The notes beneath the pieces were generated by a model. It did not search any database. It was not told where the DNA came from and worked only from the letters and a program-made list of their open reading frames with translations. From contig NZ_JAHGVE010000001.1 in the NCBI RefSeq assembly GCF_018835585.1, positions 310,001-374,000 of the forward strand: DNA of 64,000 bases. The letters run 5' to 3'. How positions within the stretch are numbered: position 1 is the stretch's first letter; every line of letters begins with the position of its first letter. This DNA is from Pelorhabdus rhamnosifermentans. GTDB taxonomy: Bacteria; Bacillota; Negativicutes; UMGS1260. Positions 48,241-56,450 of the stretch are shown here, piece after piece. The translations under genes and the position numbers were made by a program.

Positions 48241-49581
48241 ATGGATGCAGTAATTAGATATATATTAGACTTAGGTGCTGCGGTTTTTTTGCCTATCGTC
48301 ATGATTATTATTGCTTTAATCGTGAAAATGAAACCTCAAAAAGCCATTATTTGTGGTATTACATTAGGAATTGCCTTTACAGGGATGAATGTCGTTTTGG
48401 GATTTATGTTTAATTCAATTAGTCCTGCAGCAGCTGCTTTTGTTAGAAGTACAGGAATAAATTTAACAACCATTGATGTCGGTTGGTCACCTGTTGCTGC
48501 TATTGCCTGGGCTTGGCCCTATGCCTTGATGGTATTTCCTATTCAAATCGCGATTAATGTTATTATGATTGCCTTGGGGTGGACAAACTGTTTAAATGTA
48601 GATATGTGGAATGTATGGGGGAAAATACTTACTGCGTTAATGGTAACCGCGTTAACGGATAGTGTGGCATTAGGACTTGTCGCTGCAGGTGTTGAAGTGG
48701 TATTTGAGCTTAAAAATGGTGATTTTATGCAAAAATCCATTCATAAGCTATCCAAGTTACCTGATGTAACTTGTGCGCATGTTATGAATTTGGAAGGTGT
48801 TATTTTAGCACCGATCAATAGAATGTTAGATTTCGTCCCTATACTTAACAAGATAAATGTGGATTCAAATAAACTTAAAGAAAAGATCGGGATATTTGGT
48901 GAAAATAGTGTCATGGGCTTTATTGTAGGTGGTGCTATAGCTGCTTTTGGCGGATATGACATGAAGGGAATACTGACCACGGCTGTTCAAGTGGCAACGG
49001 CTCTAGTATTATTTCCTTTGGTAGCCAATTTGTTTATGGATTCATTAGGACCTATTGCACAAGCAGCAGGCGATTTTATGAAAGAAAAATATAATGGCAG
49101 AGAATTTTTTATTGGTGTGGATTGGCCTATTCTTGCTGGAAGATCTGAACTTTGGGTTGCATCCATTTTGTTGATTCCATTTGAGTTATTGTTTGCTGTA
49201 TTGCTTGCAAAAGTGGGAATAAGCAGTGTTCTTCCGTTGGCTTCAATTATTAATATTGGTTTTGTAGTATCCTCTTTAATTATCACAGGTGGCAATTTGG
49301 TAAGAATGCTTATCATGGGTATCATTACAACGCCAATTTATTTAATCGTATCTTCGCAATTTGCACCAATTTTCACTAAATATGCGCAAATTCAAAATAC
49401 CTTGACGGTTCCAGATGGACAATTATTAACTTATTTTGGTATTGAAGGCCCTGAATTTCGCTGGGCAATTGCTCATGCGGCAAACATTATTCATGGTGAT
49501 GTGATTGGACTGGGCCTTTTTAGTGCTTTTATCGCGCTTTTTGTATGGTATGGAAAATATATGAGGGAAAGAAACAATTAA
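48241..49581 (+). CDS. Galactitol-type PTS EIIC family permease (no EIIA/EIIB partner)
   Basis: The 446-residue protein has about 10-12 membrane helices and matches the GatC/SgcC EIIC family (WAWPYALMVFPIQIAINVIMIALGWTNCLNVDMWNVWGK; GVDWPILAGRSELW; HAANIIHGDVIGLGLFSAFI). A phosphotransferase permease would need an EIIB domain to phosphorylate its sugar; neither EIIA nor EIIB is encoded in the cluster. As the dedicated kinase MtnK-like acts downstream, this protein may import unphosphorylated 5-deoxyribose or methylthioribose as a facilitator. AGGAGG precedes the ATG. Confidence 0.85.
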   Translation: MDAVIRYILDLGAAVFLPIVMIIIALIVKMKPQKAIICGITLGIAFTGMNVVLGFMFNSISPAAAAFVRSTGINLTTIDVGWSPVAAIAWAWPYALMVFPIQIAINVIMIALGWTNCLNVDMWNVWGKILTALMVTALTDSVALGLVAAGVEVVFELKNGDFMQKSIHKLSKLPDVTCAHVMNLEGVILAPINRMLDFVPILNKINVDSNKLKEKIGIFGENSVMGFIVGGAIAAFGGYDMKGILTTAVQVATALVLFPLVANLFMDSLGPIAQAAGDFMKEKYNGREFFIGVDWPILAGRSELWVASILLIPFELLFAVLLAKVGISSVLPLASIINIGFVVSSLIITGGNLVRMLIMGIITTPIYLIVSSQFAPIFTKYAQIQNTLTVPDGQLLTYFGIEGPEFRWAIAHAANIIHGDVIGLGLFSAFIALFVWYGKYMRERNN

Positions 49582-49595
49582 AGGGGAAATATGTT

Positions 49596-50249
49596 ATGTT
49601 AGAAGACTTGAAAAAAGAACTTACTTCGATTATAAAAAAAGCCGATATAGCCGGTTTATGTCAGCACAAATCAGGAAATATGAGTCTGAAAGACGAAAAA
49701 AGCGGTATGATTCTTGTTACTCCATCGGGTATTGCGCGAGAGGACTTAACTTATGAAGATATTTGTGTTGTTGATAAAGATGCAAAGATAATTGAAATGA
49801 AAGACAATGTGAAACCGAGTAGCGAACTTTTAATGCATCTTACTGCCTACAAGGCAAGACAAGATATCCAAGCTGTGGTACATACGCATTCACGGTTTGC
49901 CACTTCTTTTGCGGTTTTAAATAAGCCAATACCGCCGATTATTTATGAAGCCGTTTATTATGGCGGTGTTGTTCCTGTTGCTTCTTATGGACGACCGGGG
50001 ACAAAAGAGCTTGCTGAAAGCATTATTGAGCCATTAAAACAAGCAGATGCCTGTCTCTTACAAAGTCACGGTGTGATGACGATTGGAAAAGATATTGAAG
50101 CAGCTTATCTTAAAGCAATTTATGTCGAAGAAGTTGCTGAAGTGTATTATCGGACCTTGATGTTAAATGGAGGAAAGGAGCCTCCTGTTTTAACACTGGA
50201 TGAATTAAAAAAGTGGAAATATCCATTGGATCATATAAAACGCAACTAA
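49596..50249 (+). CDS. Class II aldolase (fuculose-phosphate-aldolase type; DrdA/Ald2-like)
   Basis: ATG 49596 follows AAGGGGA at eight bases. The 217-residue protein has fuculose-1-phosphate aldolase length and its catalytic set: Glu77 (SSELLMHL), zinc ligands His96 and His98 (VVHTHSRFA) and His158 (QSHGVM). It should split 5-deoxyribulose-1-phosphate (or 5-methylthioribulose-1-phosphate) to DHAP and acetaldehyde (or methylthioacetaldehyde). L-fuculose-1-phosphate is the classical substrate, but no fucose isomerase or fuculokinase is present. Confidence 0.9.
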   Translation: MLEDLKKELTSIIKKADIAGLCQHKSGNMSLKDEKSGMILVTPSGIAREDLTYEDICVVDKDAKIIEMKDNVKPSSELLMHLTAYKARQDIQAVVHTHSRFATSFAVLNKPIPPIIYEAVYYGGVVPVASYGRPGTKELAESIIEPLKQADACLLQSHGVMTIGKDIEAAYLKAIYVEEVAEVYYRTLMLNGGKEPPVLTLDELKKWKYPLDHIKRN

Positions 50250-50253
50250 CGAC

Positions 50254-50319
50254 AAAAAGCTGCATTTTCTGTAAAATCGTAGTTGTTCAAACAACGATCA
50301 GAAAAGAAGCAGCTTTTTT
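50254..50319 (+). terminator. Terminator after the aldolase gene
   Basis: A long interrupted stem (AAAAAGCTGC-TTTTCTG-TCGT-GTTG against CAAC-ACGA-CAGAAAA-GCAGCTTTTTT). Confidence 0.8.
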
Positions 50320-50330
50320 GTATCAGTCTA

Positions 50331-50378
50331 CCATATATAAAAACAGGTTATCGGGTGATAACCTGTTTTTATATATGG
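50331..50378. terminator. Perfect 48-base palindrome, bidirectional terminator
   Basis: Two 22-base arms (50331-50352 and 50357-50378) are exact complements around a GGGT loop. T- and A-rich flanks suggest termination in both directions, between the aldolase and the convergent XRE gene. The remaining 90 bases before that gene hold nothing recognisable. Confidence 0.8.
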
Positions 50379-50469
50379 TAATTGCTGAAACTATAGTGGA
50401 AATCGTCAATTGTTCTTAGCACTTTTCACTATGTTTGGGAATTTTTTTATTAGCGACGTTGTCTACATT

Positions 50470-50515
50470 CTAAAACCTGCTACTTTTCAGTAGTAGGCTT
50501 TTTTATGTCGTGTTT
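50470..50515. repeat. Direct repeat copy B: end of XRE gene / terminator sequence
   Basis: Nearly identical to 44664-44709. Here it is the true 3' end of the minus-strand XRE gene (IKKPTTEK and TAG stop), and as + strand sequence it forms CTGCTAC-TTTTCA-GTAGTAG followed by a T-rich tract. Confidence 0.8.
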
Positions 50516-50794
50516 ATAAAGAAGAAATTCTTTAAATAAAGCTAGTTCTTTCTTCGAATCAGCGGGAAGGTTATCTAGGTCATTATTGTCATGGGCATTG
50601 TCTTCTAAAAAGAAGTCTGATAAGGAGATTTCGAGGGCCTTACAAATTTTTTCTAGGGTGGTGATTGTAGGAGATTTTTTATTGGATTCTATGTCACTAA
50701 GTGCTGATTGGCTAATTTCAGCTAAATTATATAACTTGTATTGGCTAAGTCCTTTATTGTGTCTGATTCCTATAATTCTATTGCCAACATTCAT
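50480..50794 (-). CDS. XRE-family transcriptional regulator
   Basis: ATG 50794 (minus strand) is preferred because AAGGTGG lies five bases before it; a GTG nine bases upstream overlaps that site. The 104-residue protein has a Cro/CI HTH (GNRIIGIRHNKGLSQYKLYNLAEISQSALSDIESNKKSPTITTLEKICKALEISLSDFF) and a short acidic C-terminal tail ending KKPTTEK. It diverges from a second small XRE gene, with shared ATCGYTA repeats between them. Confidence 0.92.
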   Translation of the reverse strand: MNVGNRIIGIRHNKGLSQYKLYNLAEISQSALSDIESNKKSPTITTLEKICKALEISLSDFFLEDNAHDNNDLDNLPADSKKELALFKEFLLYKHDIKKPTTEK

Positions 50795-50812
50795 ATTATC
50801 CACCTTCTGTAT

Positions 50813-50896
50813 ATCGCTATAGCAATTATAGCATAGTTAAAACGAAGAAAATATATCGTTAAAAAGATTGACAATGCATCGCTAAAGAGATAGAAT
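50813..50896 (+). promoter_or_regulatory. Promoter TTGACA-17-TAGAAT with ATCGYTA operator repeats
   Basis: TTGACA (50868-50873) and TAGAAT (50891-50896) are spaced by exactly 17 bases. ATCGCTA lies at 50813 and within the promoter spacer at 50878, and ATCGTTA at 50855. TATAGC (50817-50822 region) gives a partial inverted copy at the first site. Binding of an XRE protein to the spacer site would block the + strand promoter. Confidence 0.75.
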
Positions 50897-50921
50897 TAAA
50901 ATTGGCGAGGGGGGTGATGAC

Positions 50922-51137
50922 TTGGAAAACTTAGTCGCTTTTCGCAAGGCAAAGGGATGGTCTCAACAGAAATTATCCGAAAAATCAGGTGTTTCACAAA
51001 CCTATATCTCAGAACTTGAAGCGGATAAGAAGCACCCGACCGTTTTTATTGTACAAAAATTGGCTTCTGCTTTAGATGTAACTCTTTCGGAACTGTTAAA
51101 TGAAAAATCTCCATCGCCAAAACTTAGAGTTGGCTAG
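50922..51137 (+). CDS. Small XRE-family HTH regulator
   Basis: TTG 50922 follows GAGGGGGGTGATGA. The 71-residue protein is little more than one HTH (FRKAKGWSQQKLSEKSGVSQTYISELEADKKHPTVFIVQKLASALDVTLSELL). Together with the divergent XRE gene it forms a two-repressor switch-like arrangement. Its targets are unknown. The 220 bases after it carry no clear gene; an AGGGAGGTGATG with a 12-codon frame at 51143 is too short to support. Confidence 0.9.
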   Translation: MENLVAFRKAKGWSQQKLSEKSGVSQTYISELEADKKHPTVFIVQKLASALDVTLSELLNEKSPSPKLRVG

Positions 51138-51361
51138 GGAGGTGATGCGTTATTTTCATTCGGACAAGTCTATTATATAACATAAAAAGTCAGAAAATTC
51201 ATTTAAATAAAATAATTATGAGAAGGGAGGCTATTTTATTACGAAAACAGCGTTAATTTGGATACGAGCGAGTCCTGTTTAAAACATTGATCAACGAATA
51301 TAACAATTAAATTTTTTCGGCACAAGTATAAAAATATTAGTTTGGCAGGGGAGGAATTTAT

Positions 51362-52474
51362 ATGATTATTGGAATTCCGAAAGAAATCAAAAGCCAGGAA
51401 TATCGCGTGGCTGTTACGCCACTCGGTGTAAAAGAATTTAAAAAACATCATCATACGGTTCTCGTCGAAGCGGATGCGGGTATTGGGAGTAGCATTACGG
51501 ATCAGGACTATCGGGCTGCTGGTGCAGAGATCGTGGATAAAACACAACTTTTTGAGCGAGCCGATATGATTTATAAGGTTAAGGAGATGTTCCCGGAAGA
51601 ATTTAAGTATTTAAGAGCGGGATTGATTGTCTTTACTTACATCCATTCTAATGCGCATCGCGAGCAAACGGATGCGTTTTTAGAGAGTAGAGCGGTGGGG
51701 ATTGCCTATGAAGATATTCAAGATGGTAAAGGCAATTTTCCCTTATTAAGACCCATGAGTGAAATTGCTGGTAAGGGAGGATTTTTAGCTGCTTGTCAAT
51801 TCATTCAGAAAATTCATGGTGGCACTGGCATGATGCCGGCCCGGGTTTATGGTGTAACGACGCCGGAAATTATGGTGATCGGTGCTGGTTATGCGGGGAT
51901 TGGGGCTGCTGAATTGGCGTCGGCTTTTGGCAATAAGGTTACTTTGTTGGATATTTCTTTTGACAAATTAGAACAAGCAAAAGCAATTTTACCACCGAAT
52001 GTTGAGCTCTTATATTCCAATTCTTCCAATATTGCACAATACTTGACCCAATCGGATGTAGTGATTAACTGTGTATTATGGCCCAAGTGGAAAAAAGATC
52101 ATTTAGTTACTCGCAATATGATCAGAACAATGAAACGCGGCGCACTTATCGTGGATGTTTCCTGTGACGACGGTGGTGCTATTGAGACGTGTCGCTCCAC
52201 TTCTCATGATCATCCGGTTTATTTTGAAGAGGGAATTATGCATTATTGTGTGGATAATATTCCTTCCGCATTTTCACGAACTGCCACCTATGCCTTAACA
52301 GGTGCCACACTGCCTTATGCACTGGAAATTGCCGATAAAGGGTGCAAACAAGCATTGCTTGATAATCCGGCTTTAAGAAAGGGCCTTTCATTTTATTTGG
52401 GAGAGTTGACATTAGCGGAAACCGGGAAAAAACAAAATCGTTCTTATAAGAGTCCAGAAGAGGTTCTCAACTAA
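51362..52474 (+). CDS. ald: Alanine dehydrogenase
   Basis: The 370-residue protein has the N-terminal MIIGIPKEIKSQEYRVAVTPLGVKEF, catalytic-site YKVKEM (substrate Lys), the His-bearing TYIHSNAHREQTD, and the NAD-binding GAGYAGIGAAELASAFG. It interconverts L-alanine and pyruvate plus ammonia with NAD. Next to an amino-acid permease it suggests alanine use as carbon and nitrogen source. GGGGAGG lies before the ATG. Confidence 0.96.
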   Translation: MIIGIPKEIKSQEYRVAVTPLGVKEFKKHHHTVLVEADAGIGSSITDQDYRAAGAEIVDKTQLFERADMIYKVKEMFPEEFKYLRAGLIVFTYIHSNAHREQTDAFLESRAVGIAYEDIQDGKGNFPLLRPMSEIAGKGGFLAACQFIQKIHGGTGMMPARVYGVTTPEIMVIGAGYAGIGAAELASAFGNKVTLLDISFDKLEQAKAILPPNVELLYSNSSNIAQYLTQSDVVINCVLWPKWKKDHLVTRNMIRTMKRGALIVDVSCDDGGAIETCRSTSHDHPVYFEEGIMHYCVDNIPSAFSRTATYALTGATLPYALEIADKGCKQALLDNPALRKGLSFYLGELTLAETGKKQNRSYKSPEEVLN

Positions 52475-52598
52475 ATTGCTAATAATCATAACGAATGGAT
52501 AGTGTTTTTATCCCCTGATCACGTCTAAGATCTTTAACGATTCAATTTTGCAATGAATCTGGATGCGGTTGGGGGATTATTTTATGGGAGGGGTTTGC

Positions 52599-53924
52599 AT
52601 GTCAGAACAAGGCTTAAAGCGAAACATTAAAATGTTTGAAGCGATGATTTTTGTTATTGGTTTTGTCATCGGGTCGGGTGTTTTTTTAAAACCTACCGTT
52701 GTGTTAAATAATATGGGTTCTTCTGCCGGAGCCTTATCGATCTGGATTATTGGCGGACTGATTACGCTCTGTGCCAGCTTAACCATTTGTGAAATTGCTG
52801 CTTACATTCCAAAGTTAGGCGGATTATATACCTATTTGTGTGAATTATACGGTGATGTTTATGGTTATTTGTATGGCTGGACAGAAGCTATTATTGCCAG
52901 TCCGGGTGGCAGTGCAGCCATGGCGATTGCAATTGCCACTTTTTCAACCTTTTTCGTGCCCATGAGTCCAGTGCAACAAAAGCTATTTGCCATTTTAATG
53001 GTTCTTGTCGTTGTTACTGCGCAAATTATTTCGACGAAATGTGGTGTCTATCTTCAGTCTTTGGCAACTGTAGGCAAGTTAATTCCTATCGGTGCCATTA
53101 TTGTTTACGGATTGATGAATGGAACAGCACATGATGTTAGTTTTACACCTGTAGCAGCGACTGGTTCAGGAATTGGCGTGGCTTTACTGGGCGTTTTGTG
53201 GTCCTATGATGGCTGGATCAATACTTGTACATTAGGGGCGGAAGTGGAGAATTCACCGAAGAATTTGCCCCGGGCTATCATTGGTGGGTTGCTTTTTGTG
53301 ATCGTTGTTTATATTGCATTTAATTTGGCGATATTTAACGTTGTACCAACCTCAGAGATGCTGGCGAGCAATAAAATTGGTGTCGATGTTAGTGTAAGAC
53401 TCTTTGGAGCAGGCGGAACGGCTTTTATTACGGCAGGTATGATTGTTTCTATTTTTGGGGCGCTTAATGCTCAAATGACTTGTGGAACTCGTATTGCTTT
53501 GGCTATGGGACAAAACAGAGTTCTTCCAGCCGGGAAAATTTTGGGAACCATTCATCCAAAACTTAGAACGCCGATCCATGCTCTCCTTTTTCAGACCTTA
53601 TTGTGTATCGGGTTTATATTAACTGGATCTTTTGATTCTTTAACAGACTTAACGATTTTTGCTATCTGGATTTTCTTTACGTTAGGGATTTACGGTATCT
53701 TCATTCTTAGAAAGAAAATGCCGCGTGATGAAAATTTATACAAGGTACCGCTATATCCGCTCACACCGATTCTCGGTATGTTGGGTGGCGTTTATCTGCT
53801 ATATAGTACCGTCAAGGATTCATTCCAGGGGGCGATGCTGGGTATTGTTCTTACCTTAATTGGTTTGCCTGTTTACTATTATTGCAAGCATAAAAACAAA
53901 AAAGATTTGAATCGAGTTCTATAA
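52599..53924 (+). CDS. APC-family amino acid permease
   Basis: ATG 52599 follows GGGAGGGG; an in-frame ATG at 52563 has no such site. The 441-residue protein has about 12 membrane helices with the APC consensus (MFEAMIFVIGFVIGSGVFLKPTVVLNNMGS, GGLYTYLCELYGDVYGYLYGWTEAIIASPGG, YDGWINTCTLGAEVENSPKNLPRAIIGG). It resembles the serine/threonine or LAT-type exchangers. The ald neighbour suggests alanine or a related neutral amino acid. Confidence 0.92.
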   Translation: MSEQGLKRNIKMFEAMIFVIGFVIGSGVFLKPTVVLNNMGSSAGALSIWIIGGLITLCASLTICEIAAYIPKLGGLYTYLCELYGDVYGYLYGWTEAIIASPGGSAAMAIAIATFSTFFVPMSPVQQKLFAILMVLVVVTAQIISTKCGVYLQSLATVGKLIPIGAIIVYGLMNGTAHDVSFTPVAATGSGIGVALLGVLWSYDGWINTCTLGAEVENSPKNLPRAIIGGLLFVIVVYIAFNLAIFNVVPTSEMLASNKIGVDVSVRLFGAGGTAFITAGMIVSIFGALNAQMTCGTRIALAMGQNRVLPAGKILGTIHPKLRTPIHALLFQTLLCIGFILTGSFDSLTDLTIFAIWIFFTLGIYGIFILRKKMPRDENLYKVPLYPLTPILGMLGGVYLLYSTVKDSFQGAMLGIVLTLIGLPVYYYCKHKNKKDLNRVL

Positions 53925-54064
53925 TACTGCTTTTATGATACACGTCTGAGCGATATTGTTTTGGCTGCTTTTTATAAAAAAGCGGCCATTCCCTTAATTT
54001 CAAATAGCTTGTGTGTGCAAAATGCCTTTAAGGATGATAAGAAAGTAAAATAGAGGAGGAACAG

Positions 54065-55105
54065 ATGAGAAAAAAATTCATGATGAACTGCCTGATTAGC
54101 TCAATTCTTTTGGCAACCAGCACTGGTTTTGCGGCAGCTGATGCCAGTCAGGATTTACAAATCAGTGGCAGTATCTTGTTCCATTATCGTATTCAACGCG
54201 ATGAACAATATCCACAGGGGGCGCCGGACATTACCCGAAATGGATTTAAAACGCTCTTTTTATTGAATATGGATCAAAAGTTGAATGAAAATTTCGCTCT
54301 CTATGCTCGTGCAACATATGAAGCTTTTAGCAGTCGCTATGGAAATTTCGGTACGGATAATTATGTTGATCGTAATTACCATGGAGCCATTGATGAATAC
54401 GGGTTGAAATACAACCATGCCGGATATACTTATAAGCTGGGATTGCAGTCGTTAACACTGGGGGGCGGTCTTGTTTATGACAATGGTTATATTGGCAAGC
54501 ATTCTTTGCCTTATGCGCTCACGATGGATGGTAAGGTTGGAAAGATAGATGTCAATGTGGTGGCTGCGCAGACGAATTATCAAGGAAGTTTGGAAAATGA
54601 TAAATTTTATGCTGTTCAAGGAAGTTATGCAATGAAGGATAAGGCAAGCGTAGGCGCGATGATTGTACATGCTGATTATGGCAAGGATACGACGAATGCC
54701 TATATGGGGGGCAGAAGCAGTGTGAATTATTATAGTGTCTATGGTTCTTACCCTTTATCTGATAAGTTGACTATTTCAGCTGAATATTTACTGTCGAGTA
54801 TGAAGAAAGATAATCAAGCGCATATTGCGCAACTAAGTTATTCAACAGATTCGAAGAATACTTTTGGGCTTGGTTATTATCGTGTGGAAGATCAAACGAG
54901 TATCAATGATTACAATGCTGGTTGTATGACAACGAGTCCGAATACGAACACCAAAGGCTACCTTGTTTCTTTCAAGCATAAATTTGATAAAAATGTTAGT
55001 TGGAGTGTGAGTGATTTTCACTATGATAAAATTAATTCTTCTAGTTCCAATGGTGCATCGACGAATAGGAATCGATTCGGGACGACTTTAGCCATAGCTT
55101 TTTAA
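54065..55105 (+). CDS. Outer-membrane beta-barrel porin
   Basis: The 346-residue protein has a signal peptide (about 1-25, ending TGFAAA) and then alternating-hydrophobicity strands rich in Tyr and Gly, ending in Phe (TTLAIAF), the usual C-terminal assembly signal for outer-membrane barrels. No S-layer-homology domain is present, unlike many Negativicutes porins. It shows that the organism has an outer membrane. Its substrate is unknown. GAGGAGG precedes the ATG. About 120 bases before smpB hold no gene. Confidence 0.88.
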   Translation: MRKKFMMNCLISSILLATSTGFAAADASQDLQISGSILFHYRIQRDEQYPQGAPDITRNGFKTLFLLNMDQKLNENFALYARATYEAFSSRYGNFGTDNYVDRNYHGAIDEYGLKYNHAGYTYKLGLQSLTLGGGLVYDNGYIGKHSLPYALTMDGKVGKIDVNVVAAQTNYQGSLENDKFYAVQGSYAMKDKASVGAMIVHADYGKDTTNAYMGGRSSVNYYSVYGSYPLSDKLTISAEYLLSSMKKDNQAHIAQLSYSTDSKNTFGLGYYRVEDQTSINDYNAGCMTTSPNTNTKGYLVSFKHKFDKNVSWSVSDFHYDKINSSSSNGASTNRNRFGTTLAIAF

Positions 55106-55231
55106 ATAGGGAGTTCAATCTTTTATTCGATGGCTCGAGAGAGGGGCCACAGCTTGGTTTCATGGACAGACTATTGACGTAAATGGAAATTTAGTATATG
55201 ATAAAGGATACGCAAGAGTGAGGTGTGGGCT

Positions 55232-55702
55232 GTGCAAGTTAAAAGTGGAATTAAAGTTGTTGCTGAAAATCGCAAAGCAAGGCATGATTATTTTATTCAT
55301 GAAAGCTATGAAGCGGGGATGGTGCTAACAGGGACGGAAGTGAAATCACTTCGTGCTGGCAAGGCGAATCTCAGAGATAGTTTTGCTCGAATTGAAAATG
55401 CCGAAATGATGTTGCATAATGTACATATTAGTCCCTATGATCAAGGCAATCGTTTTAATCAAGAACCACTTAGAACGCGCAAGCTCTTAATGCACAAAAA
55501 AGAGATTACGAAGTTACTTGGTCAGACACAAGGCAAAGGTTACACTCTTGTTCCACTTAAAATTTATTTTACTCGTGGCAGAGCTAAGGTCCAGATCGGA
55601 TTGGCAACAGGTAAAAAGGATTATGATAAGCGTCAGGATATGGCCGAACGTGATTCCAAGCGGGAAATAGACCGTGCGCTGCGAGATCGGCAAAAGTCGT
55701 AA
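55232..55702 (+). CDS. smpB: SsrA-binding protein SmpB
   Basis: GTG 55232 is chosen because GTGAGG lies eight bases before it; the in-frame GTG at 55223 falls within that site. The 156-residue protein has [46 protein letters not shown] and the C-terminal [10 protein letters not shown]-type basic tail ([30 protein letters not shown]), which enters the ribosomal mRNA channel. It carries tmRNA to stalled ribosomes. The ssrA gene lies 100 bases downstream. Confidence 0.97.
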   Translation: MQVKSGIKVVAENRKARHDYFIHESYEAGMVLTGTEVKSLRAGKANLRDSFARIENAEMMLHNVHISPYDQGNRFNQEPLRTRKLLMHKKEITKLLGQTQGKGYTLVPLKIYFTRGRAKVQIGLATGKKDYDKRQDMAERDSKREIDRALRDRQKS

Positions 55703-55725
55703 CTAGTGAAGTAATAACTTGGAAA

Positions 55726-55754
55726 TTGCGAATCATTCTTTGTTATGATATAAT
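55726..55754 (+). promoter_or_regulatory. Sigma-A-type promoter of ssrA
   Basis: TTGCGA (55726-55731), 17 bases, TATAAT (55749-55754), giving a start about 40 bases before the mature tmRNA 5' end, which would be trimmed by RNase P. Confidence 0.7.
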
Positions 55755-55801
55755 ATAAAGAAGTTACGGTCTTCAATTGCAAACCATCAAGTCCCTATCA
55801 T

Positions 55802-56148
55802 GGGGGCGCACTGGTTTCGACAGGGGTAGTTGTGGCATAGATAGCGAGCCGGGATTCCATCAGCCCGTCAACACGGTGGGAAACATTTAAACGCAAACGA
55901 AGATTACGCTTTAGCAGCTTAATGCTAACGTTCACTCTAGATTTTCCCGTGATCCGGGGATGGACGTCATATAGCGGGATACCTGAAGCTCAATTCTCGG
56001 AGAGCCGACTGGAAAACTTTATCGAGATAGCGACTAAGAAGCTTGTTTGTGGGCGTCAAGGTTGCGAAATTTAAATCACAAGCTGCGCTCGGAGAATTTT
56101 ATGTAGCGATATCTTTGGACAGGGGTTCGATTCCCCTCGCCTCCACCA
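55802..56148 (+). ncRNA. ssrA: Transfer-messenger RNA
   Basis: The 347-base gene has a tRNA-like acceptor stem (GGGGGCG at 55802 pairs with CGCCTCC before ACCA), including the G3-U pair that marks alanyl charging. The T arm reads GGTTCGATTCCCC and CCA is encoded. The D-loop analogue CTGGTTTCGACAGGGG is typical. A resume codon GCA at 55893 opens the tag frame. The middle contains pseudoknot-rich sequence. It is uninterrupted and one-piece. Confidence 0.98.
55893..55922 (+). other. tmRNA tag-peptide frame
   Basis: The frame GCA...TAA encodes ANEDYALAA. With the alanine from charged tmRNA the degradation tag is AANEDYALAA, ending in the ALAA recognised by ClpXP-type proteases. Confidence 0.95.
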
Positions 56149-56178
56149 TGTAAATCCGGATTTTTTTACAATAATAGG

Positions 56179-56219
56179 AAACGGCTATTTGTCTAGTAAT
56201 GGACAGATAGCCGTTTTTG
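56179..56219 (+). terminator. Terminator after ssrA
   Basis: A 15-bp stem (AAACGGCTATTTGTC against GACAGATAGCCGTTT, one mismatch) followed by TTTTTGG. A smaller AAATCCGGATTT hairpin with a T run at 56153-56168 lies just before. Confidence 0.88.
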
Positions 56220-56450
56220 GTATTTAGGATTAGTCAAATAAGACTCCAAGGAGTAGCCTATAGATGGTGAAAATTTTTTTATTTGCTATTAGTATATAGT
56301 TGGTGCAATTTTTGGGTAGATATTCCTCAAATGTGATATAATTCAAGTAAATATAACGGATTAGTAAAAATGTGACTATATACTTTAAATAATAGAGTAG
56401 ACTATTGGTGATAGTTAATAGTGCTCTTACTCGGGAAGAGGGGGTTAAGA

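Noticed and set aside
49596-50249. Fucose catabolism as the role of the aldolase cluster
   Set aside because: No fucose isomerase, fuculokinase or lactaldehyde reductase; the kinase and isomerase are of MtnK/MtnA type.
50213-50419. A 68-codon frame downstream of the aldolase gene
   Set aside because: It overlaps the end of the aldolase gene and runs through two strong hairpins; no ribosome site and composition unlike a protein.
51143-51181. A 12-codon frame with a strong AGGAGGTG-like site after the small XRE gene
   Set aside because: Too short and without any recognisable peptide feature.
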